Positions 44,110 through 52,727 are shown, counted from the stretch's first letter. The stretch is 64,000 bases of DNA from Phycisphaeraceae bacterium (GCA_021297895.1 JAJTHN010000041.1:1-64000); one strand, 5' to 3'. The notes: generated by a model from the sequence alone, not told the origin. Program-made: numbers and translations.

Positions 44110-44787
44110 TCAAGCCGCGATGCGGACGGTGGCGGTGCCCGGCGCTCCGCCGACGCCGCCGATGACGACGGTGAAGACCGGGCTGCTGGCCCCGCGCACG
44201 CTCCCGCGCTGGCCGGTGATGATGTATTGCACGTTGTTGCTTCCCGGCGGAAGGGTGGTGTCGGTGAAACTCTTGATCGGTGAGCGCGTCACATCGGCGG
44301 TGCCGATGAACGTGAAGGCGGTCTCGCTCGCGAGTTTGCGCGAGATGAGGAACGCGGTGCCGGGGTTGTTCCGGCCCGTGCGGAAGCGCAGCGTCAGGGT
44401 GCCGATGGCGTTCAGGACCGCTTCGATCTCGCGCGGCTGATCCGGCGCGGGCAGCGGCGAGGGGCGCGCGGGCGCCGGGATCTGGGCGAGGCTGTACACG
44501 GTCGGGTTGTTCGTGCTCTCGGCGAAAATGCGGATCTTCTGCACGTTGTCGGCGATGCGCGTGCGCATCGTGCGCGTCGCCTGGGCGAGCGCTTCGGTCG
44601 CCGCTTTGCTCGCGGCGCGGGCCTTGACGGCGGCATCGAAGGCCTGCGCGAAGGCATCGGTGCTGTCGGCCATCGCGGCGGCGTCCGCGGCGGTCAAGCC
44701 GATCTGTGTCGGGATCCCGGACCAGATCGTCTGTCGGGCAACGGCAAAGTCATACGCCTCGGCGGGCTTGTTCGGAACGACGGACAT
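44110..44787 (-). CDS. conserved-looking hypothetical protein with a fibronectin-like C-terminal half
   Basis: 225 residues. ATG 44787 has AAGGA about 8 nt upstream. The N-terminal ~110 residues are alpha-helical (TQIGLTAADAAAMADSTDAF, ADNVQKIRIFAESTNN), then a proline-rich linker, then beta-strand-rich sequence (GTLTLRFRTGRNNPGTAFLI, VQYIITGQRGSVRGASSPVF) ending in a Gly-rich tail. The C-terminal part resembles a fibronectin type III sandwich as often predicted in planctomycetes, but no catalytic motif is present. Function unknown. Confidence 0.7.
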   Translation of the reverse strand: MSVVPNKPAEAYDFAVARQTIWSGIPTQIGLTAADAAAMADSTDAFAQAFDAAVKARAASKAATEALAQATRTMRTRIADNVQKIRIFAESTNNPTVYSLAQIPAPARPSPLPAPDQPREIEAVLNAIGTLTLRFRTGRNNPGTAFLISRKLASETAFTFIGTADVTRSPIKSFTDTTLPPGSNNVQYIITGQRGSVRGASSPVFTVVIGGVGGAPGTATVRIAA

Positions 44788-45029
44788 GTGTGCATCCTTG
44801 CATAGGGGGTTTGCGGCCGCTCGCCATCGGACACGCGCCGATCGCAATCGCCAACGCAGATTGCATCGGCGCGCCGGCGGCGAGACTGAAGCGCCCGGGC
44901 GAAAATCATGGCATCATGGTGCGGGATCGCCGATTTGCGGCCAAACATCGGGCCTTTCTCGCGCAACATCAGCGCGGTCGGGCGCGGCGGCAGCGCGCCA
45001 AGCCGTCCGGCGCGCTCGCGTTGACGCGG

Positions 45030-45210
45030 CACCTTCGCGCGAAGATGGAGCACCATCGCGCAATGGTGGAGCACCATCGCGCGAAGATGGAGCACCTTCG
45101 CGCAATGGTGGAGCACCTTCGCGCGAAGGTGGAGCATCATCGCGCGAAGGTGGAGCACCATCGCGCGAAGGTGAAGCACCATCGCGCAATGCTGGAGCAT
45201 CTTCGCGCCA
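45030..45210. repeat. tandem array of a 21-bp palindromic unit, eight full copies
   Basis: Units of 21 bp at 45030, 45051, 45072, 45093, 45114, 45135, 45156 and 45177, plus a diverging ninth. Consensus CACC(A/T)TCGCGC(GAAG/AATG)GTGGAG. The most symmetric unit contains the perfect palindrome CACCTTCGCGCGAAGGTG. Adjacent units can also pair across the border (ATGGTG GAG CACCAT). There are no unique spacers, so it is not a CRISPR. The array lies 213 nt upstream of the B12-binding/MeaB gene. Confidence 0.9.
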
Positions 45211-45250
45211 AGCCAACCCACCAAAGCCCCCAAAGACCCAAACACGTCGG

Positions 45251-45376
45251 TTCTCTTCCCCACCATCCCTCCCCTCTTCTCCTCCTCCTCTCCTCTCTTC
45301 CTCTTCCCCTCTCTTCTCTTCCCCCTTCCCCCTCTTCCTCCCCTCTTCCCTTCGCGTCTTCGCGTCTTCGTGCAAG
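45251..45376 (-). repeat. interspersed repeat with polypurine tail, copy 2 (inverted)
   Basis: On the minus strand this reads TTGCACGAAGACGCGAAGACGCG, then AAGGGAAGAGGGGAGGAAGAGGGGGAAGGGGG, matching copies 1 and 3, and then a GA-rich tail. On the plus strand it is a pyrimidine tract, 47 nt upstream of the B12-binding/MeaB start. Confidence 0.8.
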
Positions 45377-45422
45377 CATTCCGTCTTTCCCACGGCGGGC
45401 GGCGCAGCGCGTAGACTCGCGC

Positions 45423-46655
45423 ATGGGAACCACGACGCTCTCGACGGCCACGACGGAGTTTGAGAAGGTTGACCGCTGCGCGGACCTGCCGCACCGGCCG
45501 CGTGTGCTGCTGGGGAAGATGGGGCTGGACGGTCACGACCGGGGCGTGAAGGTGATCGCGCGGGCGCTGCGTGACAGCGGGGTGCACGTGATTTATTCCG
45601 GGCTGTGGCAGACGCCGCGGTCGCTGGCGATCAGCGCGCGCGATGAGGACTGCGATGTGATCTGCGCGAGCATGATGAGCAACTCGCACCTTGTGCTGGG
45701 GCCGCGGCTGGTCGCGGAGCTGCGCGAGCTCGGCCGCGGGGACATCCCGGTGTACATGGGCGGGATTCTGCCGCAGGAGGACATCCCCGAACTGATCAAG
45801 GCGGGCGTCGCGCGGTGCTTCACGACGGCGACGGGGCTGCTGGACATCGTCGAGGCCGTGCGTGGGGCGACCAGGGCGCGCGCGGCCAGGGTGCAGAGCG
45901 GGCACGCGACCGCGCAGCTGGCGCGGGACATTTCGATGCTGCACGCGGGTGCGCCGGGGACGGGCACGGGCGTGGTCGTGCGCGATGGGTTGCCGCGCGC
46001 GCGGCCGCGGCGGGTCATCGGCGTCACCGGTTCGCCGGGCGCGGGCAAGAGCACGCTGGTCGCGCAGCTCGCGGCGGAGTACGGCCGCCGCGCAGCGCAG
46101 CAGGGGCAGCACGCGGCGGATGGCAACGGCGGCAAGCCGAGCAAGTGCGCCGTCATCGCCTTCGACCCCATGAGCCCGATCACCTCCGGTGCGCTGCTCG
46201 GCGACCGCCTGCGCGTCGACTTCAACACCCTCGGCGAGAGCGTGTTCTATCGGTCCCTTGCGATCGCCGGCGAAGATTACCACGCGCTGGATGAGATCAT
46301 CATGGCCATCGGCGGGTGGACCGGCCCGGCGGGCGAACGCTTCGACACGGTGTTCGTCGAGACGGTGGGGGCCGGGCAGAACGACACGCGGATCCGCAAG
46401 CACGTCGATGCAACGCTCGTGGTCCTTACGCCGGGGATGGGCGACAGCGTGCAGATGGACAAGGCGGGTATATTGGAGATCGCGGACGTGTTTGTATGCA
46501 ATAAGGCCGACTACCCCGGACAGAATGAACTTGTGCGCAACCTCCGCGAGGCCGCGGGGCGGCGGCCGATCGTCGAGACCGTCGCCACGATGGGCACGGG
46601 CATCTCGGAACTGCTGGAGCTGGTCTCCCCGGCGGCATTGACCCCCGGCGCGTGA
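45423..46655 (+). CDS. methylmalonyl-CoA mutase-type B12-binding domain fused to a MeaB/ArgK GTPase
   Basis: 410 residues. Residues ~25-155 are a cobalamin-binding domain: RVLLGKMGLDGHDRGVKVIA carries the DxHxxG motif (His38 is the expected lower axial Co ligand), followed by VYMGGILPQEDIPELI. Residues ~195-405 are a MeaB-type G protein: Walker A GSPGAGKST, AFDPMSPITSGALLGDRLRV, FDTVFVETVGAGQND and the G4 motif NKAD. MeaB guards and repairs methylmalonyl-CoA mutase. IcmF joins the same two parts to the mutase body, but the catalytic TIM barrel is missing here and no mutase large subunit gene is in the window. Start ATG 45423 directly precedes the domain; the open frame upstream is repeat DNA. 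Confidence 0.9.
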   Translation: MGTTTLSTATTEFEKVDRCADLPHRPRVLLGKMGLDGHDRGVKVIARALRDSGVHVIYSGLWQTPRSLAISARDEDCDVICASMMSNSHLVLGPRLVAELRELGRGDIPVYMGGILPQEDIPELIKAGVARCFTTATGLLDIVEAVRGATRARAARVQSGHATAQLARDISMLHAGAPGTGTGVVVRDGLPRARPRRVIGVTGSPGAGKSTLVAQLAAEYGRRAAQQGQHAADGNGGKPSKCAVIAFDPMSPITSGALLGDRLRVDFNTLGESVFYRSLAIAGEDYHALDEIIMAIGGWTGPAGERFDTVFVETVGAGQNDTRIRKHVDATLVVLTPGMGDSVQMDKAGILEIADVFVCNKADYPGQNELVRNLREAAGRRPIVETVATMGTGISELLELVSPAALTPGA

Positions 46656-46670
46656 TGGCCGCGGGGGGGA

Positions 46671-46970
46671 GGGATTTGCACGAAGACGCGAAGACGCGAA
46701 GGGAAGAGGGGAGGAAGAGGGGGAAGGGGGGAGAGAAGAGGAGAGGAGGAGAAGAGGAGAGAAGAGGGGAACGGGAGAAGAGAAGAGGGGAGCGGGGGAA
46801 GAGAAGGGGAAGAGGGGGGAAGAGAAGGCGGGGAGAGGAGAAGAGGAGAGGGGGAGAGGGGAAGAGGAGAGGGGGAGAGGGGAAGAGAAGAGGGGGAGAG
46901 GGGAAGAGAAGAGGGGGACGGGAGAAGCGAACTCGGGGAGAGGCGAAGCGAACGCGGGGAGAGAAGAGTG
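46671..46970 (+). repeat. interspersed repeat with polypurine tail, copy 3
   Basis: 48-bp head (46671-46718) identical to copy 1 (43781-43828), then about 250 bp of almost pure A/G sequence of the type GGGAGAGGGGAAGAGGAGAGG. It lies between the MeaB-fusion gene and a membrane-protein gene. Long polypurine-polypyrimidine mirror-like tracts can form triplex (H-DNA) structures. Confidence 0.8.
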
Positions 46971-47023
46971 GGCGCGGGGGGTTGGTGTGCGGCCGTGATG
47001 CGGGGTGGAGGTATACTGCCGCG

Positions 47024-47716
47024 ATGTCCGCGAGCGATGAACATGTCTCAAGCCGCCTCCGCGCGTACGCGGTGATGATGCTCACGTTCATCGCGGGGCT
47101 GGTGGCGATGTCCATCGCCGCGGGCGCTCTGGCGTTCAGCCGCCCCGGTGGTCTGCTGGGCGGCGGCGCGCTGCCGGGCAGCGCTGCGGCGGCGGCGGGC
47201 AGCGCGGCCGCGGCGGCGGGCGGCACTGCGGCGACGCCGAACGCGGCCGATGCGGCGGCGAACGCGGCCAGCCAGGCGGCGAGCAGCGCGGGCCAGGCGG
47301 CGAGCAGCGCCGGCCAAGCGGCCAGCAGTTCCGGCAGCCTCGATCAGATCCTCCTGCTCGTGCTGGCGGTCATGAGCGTGGTCCTGGTGGCCATGTTCCT
47401 GGCCCTGGGCCCCATCCTGACCTCCGCAGCGCGACGTCGCTGGCGCTCATCGACCGGTCCGGCCCCGCGCGATGCCTCCGGCGTGCGCGCAGCGCTCATC
47501 GGCGACTTCGGCGCGATGAGCATCACCCGCGCGGCCGTCGGCGAAGGCCTGGGCGTCTTCGCCTGCGTCGTCGCCGCGCTGACCGGCAACATGCTGGCGC
47601 TGATCGGCGTCGGCTTTGCGCTGGTCATGATCATCGTGGTGCTCCCGGGCGTCGATCGGTTCGACGCCTTCGTGCGCGATGTGACGCGCGAGGAACCCTT
47701 CGGCGGCTCTCGATGA
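47024..47716 (+). CDS. membrane protein with an Ala/Ser-rich linker
   Basis: 230 residues. First helix about 16-38 (VMMLTFIAGLVAMSIAAGAL), an Ala/Ser/Gly low-complexity stretch (about 45-105, with repeats such as ASSAGQA), a second helix about 107-131, and two close helices about 175-212. No family recognised. GGAGG lies about 13 nt upstream of ATG 47024. It is followed after 13 bp by a DUF2798 gene, so the two are likely an operon. Confidence 0.72.
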   Translation: MSASDEHVSSRLRAYAVMMLTFIAGLVAMSIAAGALAFSRPGGLLGGGALPGSAAAAAGSAAAAAGGTAATPNAADAAANAASQAASSAGQAASSAGQAASSSGSLDQILLLVLAVMSVVLVAMFLALGPILTSAARRRWRSSTGPAPRDASGVRAALIGDFGAMSITRAAVGEGLGVFACVVAALTGNMLALIGVGFALVMIIVVLPGVDRFDAFVRDVTREEPFGGSR

Positions 47717-47729
47717 GGGACAACGGGCC

Positions 47730-47954
47730 ATGAAACTCACCAGGCCGCAGGCGGCGGTGCTCTTCATCGTGCTGATGGCGTTCTTCATGTCGGCGGCGAT
47801 GTCGCTGGTGCTGACGTTCATCGACCAAGGCTTCTCGTCGCGGCTGATGAGCCTGTGGCTGAAGAACTGGACGATCTCGTTCGTCGTCGCCACGCCGGTT
47901 GCGTGGGTCACCGTGCCGCTGGTGCGGCGTATCGTCGATGCCGTCAGCCGCTGA
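47730..47954 (+). CDS. DUF2798 small membrane protein
   Basis: 74 residues with two membrane helices: AVLFIVLMAFFMSAAMSLVL and ISFVVATPVAWVTVPLV, joined by the FSSRLMSLWLKNW loop. The layout fits DUF2798 (pfam10991), a family of unknown function that occurs near transporters and stress genes. Start ATG 47730, 13 bp after the preceding gene. Confidence 0.8.
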   Translation: MKLTRPQAAVLFIVLMAFFMSAAMSLVLTFIDQGFSSRLMSLWLKNWTISFVVATPVAWVTVPLVRRIVDAVSR

Positions 47955-47999
47955 AGCCCCCCGTCACCCCGCCACGCCGCGCGCCCAGGAGCACGAACG

Positions 48000-48497
48000 A
48001 TGTCCACGCCCGCACAGACCGTCAACACGAAGAAGTCGCTGCGTCGGGAGGTGGGCTACTCGTCGCTCCAGGCCGTGCTCATCGACGCCGGGCGGCTCAT
48101 GGCCGCGGAGTCGGCCGGCACGCTGCGTCCGACGGGCAACTGGAGCCTCGGGCAGGCCCTCGGGCACCTTGCGGCGTGGATCGACTTCGCGTACGACGGC
48201 TACCCCGGTCGATTGCCGTGGTTCATGAGGCTGCTCGGGCCGCTGATGAAGAACCGCATGCTCCACCGCAGCGCATCGCCGGGCATCCGCATCCCCGGTG
48301 TGCCCGGCGGAACGCACGCGACCGAGCCGCTGAGCACACCCGAGGGCTATCAACGCCTCGAGCGCGCGATCGGCAGGGCGCTGGCCCAGGCCCCGACGCG
48401 TCCCAACCCGCTGCTGGGCCCGCTGAGCCACGAAGAGTTCATGCTGCTGCACCGCCGACACGCGGAGCTGCACCTTTCGTTCTTCTGGATCGCCTGA
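48000..48497 (+). CDS. DUF1569 (DinB-like) protein
   Basis: 165 residues. The signature NWSLGQALGHLAAWIDFAYD, GYPGRLPWFMRLLGPLMKNR and a C-terminal GPLSHEEFMLLHRRHAELHL fit DUF1569, a member of the DinB/YfiT four-helix superfamily with a His-based metal site. His residues in GHLAA and in HAEL fit that site. Function unknown. Start ATG 48000, 45 bp after the DUF2798 gene. Confidence 0.87.
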   Translation: MSTPAQTVNTKKSLRREVGYSSLQAVLIDAGRLMAAESAGTLRPTGNWSLGQALGHLAAWIDFAYDGYPGRLPWFMRLLGPLMKNRMLHRSASPGIRIPGVPGGTHATEPLSTPEGYQRLERAIGRALAQAPTRPNPLLGPLSHEEFMLLHRRHAELHLSFFWIA

Positions 48498-48508
48498 CCA
48501 AACGAAAC

Positions 48509-48541
48509 GGGCGGGCCGATGCGCCGCATCGACCCGCCCGA
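48509..48541. terminator. bidirectional hairpin between convergent genes
   Basis: CGGGCGGG (48509-48516) pairs with CCCGCCCG (48534-48541), and CGATGCG pairs with CGCATCG inside it. No T-run follows on either strand. It sits between the DUF1569 gene and the convergent substrate-binding protein gene, so it probably ends or protects both transcripts. Confidence 0.55.
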
Positions 48542-48579
48542 GTGATGTTCCAACCGACGATGAACGACCCCGCCGCGGC

Positions 48580-49782
48580 TTACTTGGGCGAGACCGTCTT
48601 GACATACCGCGGCGACGGCAGTTCCTGCCCATCGCTCACGGCCATCTCGACGACCACGGCGCTCTTGACCGCATCGCGCTTCTCGTTGATGGTGATGTTC
48701 CCCGTCACACCGGGGAAGTCCTTCGTCGCGGCGATGGCGTCGCGCAGCGCAGGGCCCTCCAGGCTCGCGCCGCTGCGCATCGCGGCAAAGAGGATGTTCG
48801 CCGCGTCGTAGCCGAGGGCCGCCAGACCGTCGGGCGTGCTGCCGAACTCGGCGCGATAGGCCTTGATGAAGTCCTGAACGCGCGCATCGGGCTGGTCGGG
48901 TGCGTAGTGATTGGTGTAGAACGAACCCTCGATCGCGTCCTTGGCGATCTTGGCCAGTTCCTCCGAGTCCCAGCCGTCGCCGCCGAGCAGCGGCTGCGTC
49001 AGACCGAGCTTGCGGGCCTGGATGGCGATGTTGCCGACATCGGTGTAGTAGCCCGGAACGTAGATGACGTCGGGCTTGGCAGCGCGGATGGCGGTGAGCT
49101 GCGCGGTAAAGTCCTGTGCGCCGCCGCTGTAGCGCTGCGTGCTGGCGATCGTGCCGCCCATCTTGACGAAGTTCTGCTCGAACTGCTCGGAAAGCCCGAC
49201 GGCGTACGCCTGGGCCTGATCGACAAGGATCGCGGCGGTCTTGGCCTTGAGTTCCTCGCGCGCGAACTTCGCGCCGGCGAAGCCCTGGAACGGGTCGATG
49301 AAGCACACACGGAAGATGTAGTCGCCGACCTCCGTCACACGGGGGTTCGTGCTGCTGGGCGAGATCATCGGGACCTTCGCCTCCTGACACACCGGCGCGC
49401 CGGCGAGGGAGAGCTTGCTGGCGACCTCGCCCAGAACCGCGACGACGTTGTCGCTCTTGACCAGACGCTCAACGGCGAGTTTGGCCTCGCCCGCGTCGCC
49501 GCGGGTGTCGTACTCCTTGAGTTCGATCGGTCGGCCCTTCAGCCCGCCGGCGGCGTTGAAGGTCTTGATGGCCAGACGGATGCCGTTGCTGGTGCTCTTG
49601 CCGAAGGTCGCTTCGGAGCCTGTCAGCGAGCCGAAGTGGCCGACGAGGATCGGCTGCCCCGCGGCGGGAGCGCTGGGCTCGGCCTGAGCGGCGGCCTGCC
49701 TCGCCAGCGCGGACGTGGACAGCCCCAGACTCAGGGCGACGCCCGCCAGGAGCGTCAGGACGGTGCGACGGTTGATCAACAT
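48580..49782 (-). CDS. ABC transporter substrate-binding protein, branched-chain amino acid (LivJ) type
   Basis: 400 residues. Signal peptide with a Tat-like RRTVLTLLAG start ending SALA, then periplasmic-binding-protein type 1 fold: ILVGHFGSLTGSEATFGKST, NGIRLAIKTFNAAGGLKGRP, PMISPSSTNPRVTEVGDYIF, VIYVPGYYTDVGNIAIQARK, GFITVN-like end (ITINEKRDAVKSAVVVEMAV). It should bind amino acids or amides in the periplasm. No permease or ATPase gene lies next to it. GGAG about 8 nt upstream of ATG 49782. Confidence 0.92.
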   Translation of the reverse strand: MLINRRTVLTLLAGVALSLGLSTSALARQAAAQAEPSAPAAGQPILVGHFGSLTGSEATFGKSTSNGIRLAIKTFNAAGGLKGRPIELKEYDTRGDAGEAKLAVERLVKSDNVVAVLGEVASKLSLAGAPVCQEAKVPMISPSSTNPRVTEVGDYIFRVCFIDPFQGFAGAKFAREELKAKTAAILVDQAQAYAVGLSEQFEQNFVKMGGTIASTQRYSGGAQDFTAQLTAIRAAKPDVIYVPGYYTDVGNIAIQARKLGLTQPLLGGDGWDSEELAKIAKDAIEGSFYTNHYAPDQPDARVQDFIKAYRAEFGSTPDGLAALGYDAANILFAAMRSGASLEGPALRDAIAATKDFPGVTGNITINEKRDAVKSAVVVEMAVSDGQELPSPRYVKTVSPK

Positions 49783-49899
49783 GCACGGGCTCCGATTCAA
49801 CAGTGTGCGAGATGAAACAAACTCACGCGAAAAAGTCACGACAGGCCGGGGTGGAGAGCGATCGACGCCCTGTGTTCGCTCCGGTGCGAGCGGCGGATG

Positions 49900-50517
49900 T
49901 CAGTTGGTGCCGGTCGGACGAACGCCGACCGACGCAGGAGTGGGGGAGTTTCCGGTGGAAGGGCTGGACATCGCGACGGGCTGGCCCTGGATCTCCTTGG
50001 CGATCTGATCGATCGCCCGGCGTGCGCTCTCGGCGATCGAAACGCGGCTGCGGCGGAGGCTCACCCACATTGCCCAAGGCACCGTCGGCACGCTCAGCGG
50101 GTAGTACCAGTACACCGTGTACTTGTACCAACCCGCGGGGAAGTAGTCCGCGATGATCTTCTCGGTCAGGATCACGCCCGGCCAAACGGTCAGGATGAGG
50201 ATGATGAGGAAAACGATCGGCAGGCGCGGGAGCATGCGCGTCGCGAAGCGCACCGTCGAGCCCGGCGCTGACGATGCGTCGGCCGTGATGAAACCGCCGA
50301 GTTCACCGTCGAACGGCGTCCCGAAGGCCTCCACGCGAAAGTCGGCGGATCGGAGTTGTCCGGAGCTGGCCGTACCTTCGAAGCCTTCGATCCGCCCGCG
50401 CATCGCCGCGGCTTTGACACGGGAGATGATCTCGTCGCGCGAGAGTGGCGAGCGGAGCACCGGGAGGGGCAGGGCTGCGTTCGCGAGATCGGGCTTTGTC
50501 TGGGGCGCGTTGGCCAT
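49900..50517 (-). CDS. membrane protein of unknown function
   Basis: 205 residues. A soluble N-terminal part (~95 residues, RDEIISRVKAAAMRGRIEGF, FRVEAFGTPFDGELGGFITA) is followed by two membrane helices (about 98-120, PIVFLIILILTVWPGVILTE, and about 130-150) and a C-terminal tail with a Ser/Pro-rich end. No family recognised. It is divergent from the gene at 50713. ATG 50517 is the only Met before the conserved-looking part. Confidence 0.68.
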   Translation of the reverse strand: MANAPQTKPDLANAALPLPVLRSPLSRDEIISRVKAAAMRGRIEGFEGTASSGQLRSADFRVEAFGTPFDGELGGFITADASSAPGSTVRFATRMLPRLPIVFLIILILTVWPGVILTEKIIADYFPAGWYKYTVYWYYPLSVPTVPWAMWVSLRRSRVSIAESARRAIDQIAKEIQGQPVAMSSPSTGNSPTPASVGVRPTGTN

Positions 50518-50712
50518 GAATGGACACTGTACACGAAGTACCGGGGAGTGTGCGGCACGGCCGCCGCGGCTTCTCGGACTTGGTCCCTTCGGTTCGATCT
50601 CGGGACAGCAGGAACTCGTTCGGTACTTCGGCGGATCGTGAGCGAATGGCTGGGGGTGAGTTGTCGCTTGCGCGCGTGGCACGGGGCGTGCCTGTAGCGT
50701 GTCGGAGAACAC

Positions 50713-51570
50713 ATGAAGACCCGCCCCGGCCACCCAGTGTTGCGTCTGGTCAACGACCGTGTGGACATTTCGCCCGCAGCGCGGTCGGCGGGCAACACCG
50801 CCGCGGCCGGCCCCGGTCCGGATCGGGATCGCGGCAAGGCGCAGGTCTTTCACCCATCGCAGGTGCCCTCGCAGTCGCCCGCTGATCGAGCGGAAGGTCG
50901 CGTGGCCCCTCGGACCCAGGTTCATCTGGCCGCGAGCGATGATCCCGCGTCGGATGCGCCGCGATCGACCGATGCCGGCGAGCGGCGGCGGAGCGGGACG
51001 GTGCAGTTCGGCGCGCTGGCGGCGATGAACGAAGCGCGGAAGCGCGGACGCGCGGGCAAGGCCGCGCAGGATGCAGCGCGATCCGCGGTGGCGATGGAGA
51101 ACGTGCTCGCATCGAAGATGTCCGCGGACGATGCACGCTGGATCCTGGCCATGAAGGTCGGGCAGTTGATCGAGGGGGGAACCTCCGCGTTTCTTTCCGG
51201 CGAGCGTCGGCGCAGCGTCATGGCCAGCGCGCGATCGCTGGGGCTTCGTGAATTCGACGCGAGCCTGATCATCGCGATCGTGCAGGACAACGCGCGGGCC
51301 GGACGCTCCCCGATGGATGAGCAGGTCCGCTCGCGGCTGGCTCTGGTCGGCATGAGCACCGATGCGGACGCGAGCGATGAGGATGACGCGATCGCGCTGG
51401 GTCGCCCCGGGCCGAAGTCGCCGCCGGAGCGAACGATCGACTGGCCCGGCGTGCGGTGGCTCGCGATGGCGCTCCTGCTGGGCGCGGTGTGGGCGTGGAT
51501 GCTGGCCAGTTGGGTCACCTCGACGGCGACGCACGCGGGCGATCAGGCCGCGGCGCAGACCGGCCGATGA
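50713..51570 (+). CDS. membrane-anchored protein of unknown function
   Basis: 285 residues. A low-complexity, charged N-terminal ~100 residues is followed by a helical segment (MSADDARWILAMKVGQLIEG ... ASLIIAIVQDNARAGRSPMD) and one membrane helix near the C-terminus (about 248-270, WLAMALLLGAVWAWMLASWV). No family recognised. GGAG lies 6 nt before ATG 50713. Confidence 0.68.
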   Translation: MKTRPGHPVLRLVNDRVDISPAARSAGNTAAAGPGPDRDRGKAQVFHPSQVPSQSPADRAEGRVAPRTQVHLAASDDPASDAPRSTDAGERRRSGTVQFGALAAMNEARKRGRAGKAAQDAARSAVAMENVLASKMSADDARWILAMKVGQLIEGGTSAFLSGERRRSVMASARSLGLREFDASLIIAIVQDNARAGRSPMDEQVRSRLALVGMSTDADASDEDDAIALGRPGPKSPPERTIDWPGVRWLAMALLLGAVWAWMLASWVTSTATHAGDQAAAQTGR

Positions 51571-51606
51571 TCCGGCGGGTGGTGCCCGTCGGTGCCGCCG
51601 ATCGAA

Positions 51607-52599
51607 TCAGAGCAGGTGCCCCTGAACATCCGCGAGGGCGATGTCGTCGTCGTGTCTGGTCATGCAGTCGAGCAGACTCGAGAGCAGCGAGCGTGCCGCG
51701 GGACCGGGGGCATCGGCGATGGGCTCGCCGTCGACGTGCGTAACGCTGGTGACCATCGTGGTCGAGCCGATGAGCAGCACCTCGGCGGCGGAGCGGAGTT
51801 CGCTCAGGCGAATGTCGCGGACGCGGATGTCCGGGCGGCAGTGAAGGAGGACTTGGCGGGTGACGCCGTCGAGCAGCGGGGCGGTGCGCAGGTCGGGCGT
51901 GGCCAATTCTCCGTCGCGCGTGGCGATGACGACATTGGTGTAGGTGCCCTCGGTCAACAAGCCGTCGGCGGGCACCGGCGTAAGCGAGTTCGCCGGGGAT
52001 GGTGTTGAGGCGCGAACGAGCAGGGCTTCATCCGCTCCGAAGAGGCGGTGAGCGTCGATCGCGGCGATCACGCCGCCGAGCAGCGAGATGCTCTTGACGT
52101 GCCCGCGGATCCAGCGCGTGTCGGGCTGGATGGAGACGCGTTTGGTGGCGGGCAGTGGGGTGTCGAAGTCGATCGCGGGAACGGGTGCGACATAGCCGAA
52201 AAGCGTTGGGCGAATCTCCGTCCGCGGGACGCGCGAGCGGACCGGCCCGGCGGCCATCGCGGGCGTGCCTCGGGAGACCTGCCAGTAGACGAACGCGTCG
52301 CCGAGCGAGTTGGCATCGAGGAGCTGCTCGGTCAGCGGCGCGATGGCCCGTGCATCGAAGCGGATGCGGATCTCATCGCAGCCGGCCTGCATGCGCCGAA
52401 CATGGCGGTTCACCGCGATGACCCGGCGCTGCCGCGTCCGCGGGCACACGTACGCGCGGAGACCCTCGTAGATCCCGTCGCCGAAGAGAAAGCCGTGGTC
52501 GAACACCGACACGCGGGCCTGATCATGCGGCACCAGCCTGCCGTCGAGATGCACGAGGCTGGTAACGGGCGCGGCGTGAGCGTGTGACGAGGCCGACAT
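51607..52599 (-). CDS. aminotransferase class IV (branched-chain / D-amino acid / ADC-lyase type)
   Basis: 330 residues from ATG 52599. Class IV PLP enzyme: DHGFLFGDGIYEGLRAY at the N-terminus, the Schiff-base Lys in RGHVKSISLLGGVIA, the conserved GLLTEGTYTNVVIA and the C-terminal PLLDGVTRQVLLH. This fold group includes IlvE, Dat and PabC; sequence alone does not decide between them. A PABA or branched-chain role is open. It is 36 bp from the end of the gene at 50713-51570 (convergent) and divergent from the AAA ATPase gene. Confidence 0.9.
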   Translation of the reverse strand: MSASSHAHAAPVTSLVHLDGRLVPHDQARVSVFDHGFLFGDGIYEGLRAYVCPRTRQRRVIAVNRHVRRMQAGCDEIRIRFDARAIAPLTEQLLDANSLGDAFVYWQVSRGTPAMAAGPVRSRVPRTEIRPTLFGYVAPVPAIDFDTPLPATKRVSIQPDTRWIRGHVKSISLLGGVIAAIDAHRLFGADEALLVRASTPSPANSLTPVPADGLLTEGTYTNVVIATRDGELATPDLRTAPLLDGVTRQVLLHCRPDIRVRDIRLSELRSAAEVLLIGSTTMVTSVTHVDGEPIADAPGPAARSLLSSLLDCMTRHDDDIALADVQGHLL

Positions 52600-52727
52600 G
52601 CAAAGGAGCGTATCGCAGCGCACGGCACGCGCGCGGCGGTGAGAGCATCGATGCCAGCCGAGCGGCGAGGTGCGGGTTCTGGTCGGTGATTCGCGCGGTG
52701 CGCGGCCTCGTGCGGTACGCTGACGTC

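Noticed and set aside
45030-45210. Possible CRISPR array
   Set aside because: Units are contiguous 21-bp copies without variable spacers, and no cas gene is near.
44694-47051. A minus-strand 785-codon frame across repeats and the MeaB gene
   Set aside because: It is made of repeat DNA and the antisense of a real gene; it contains only simple heptad-like and purine-derived repeats.
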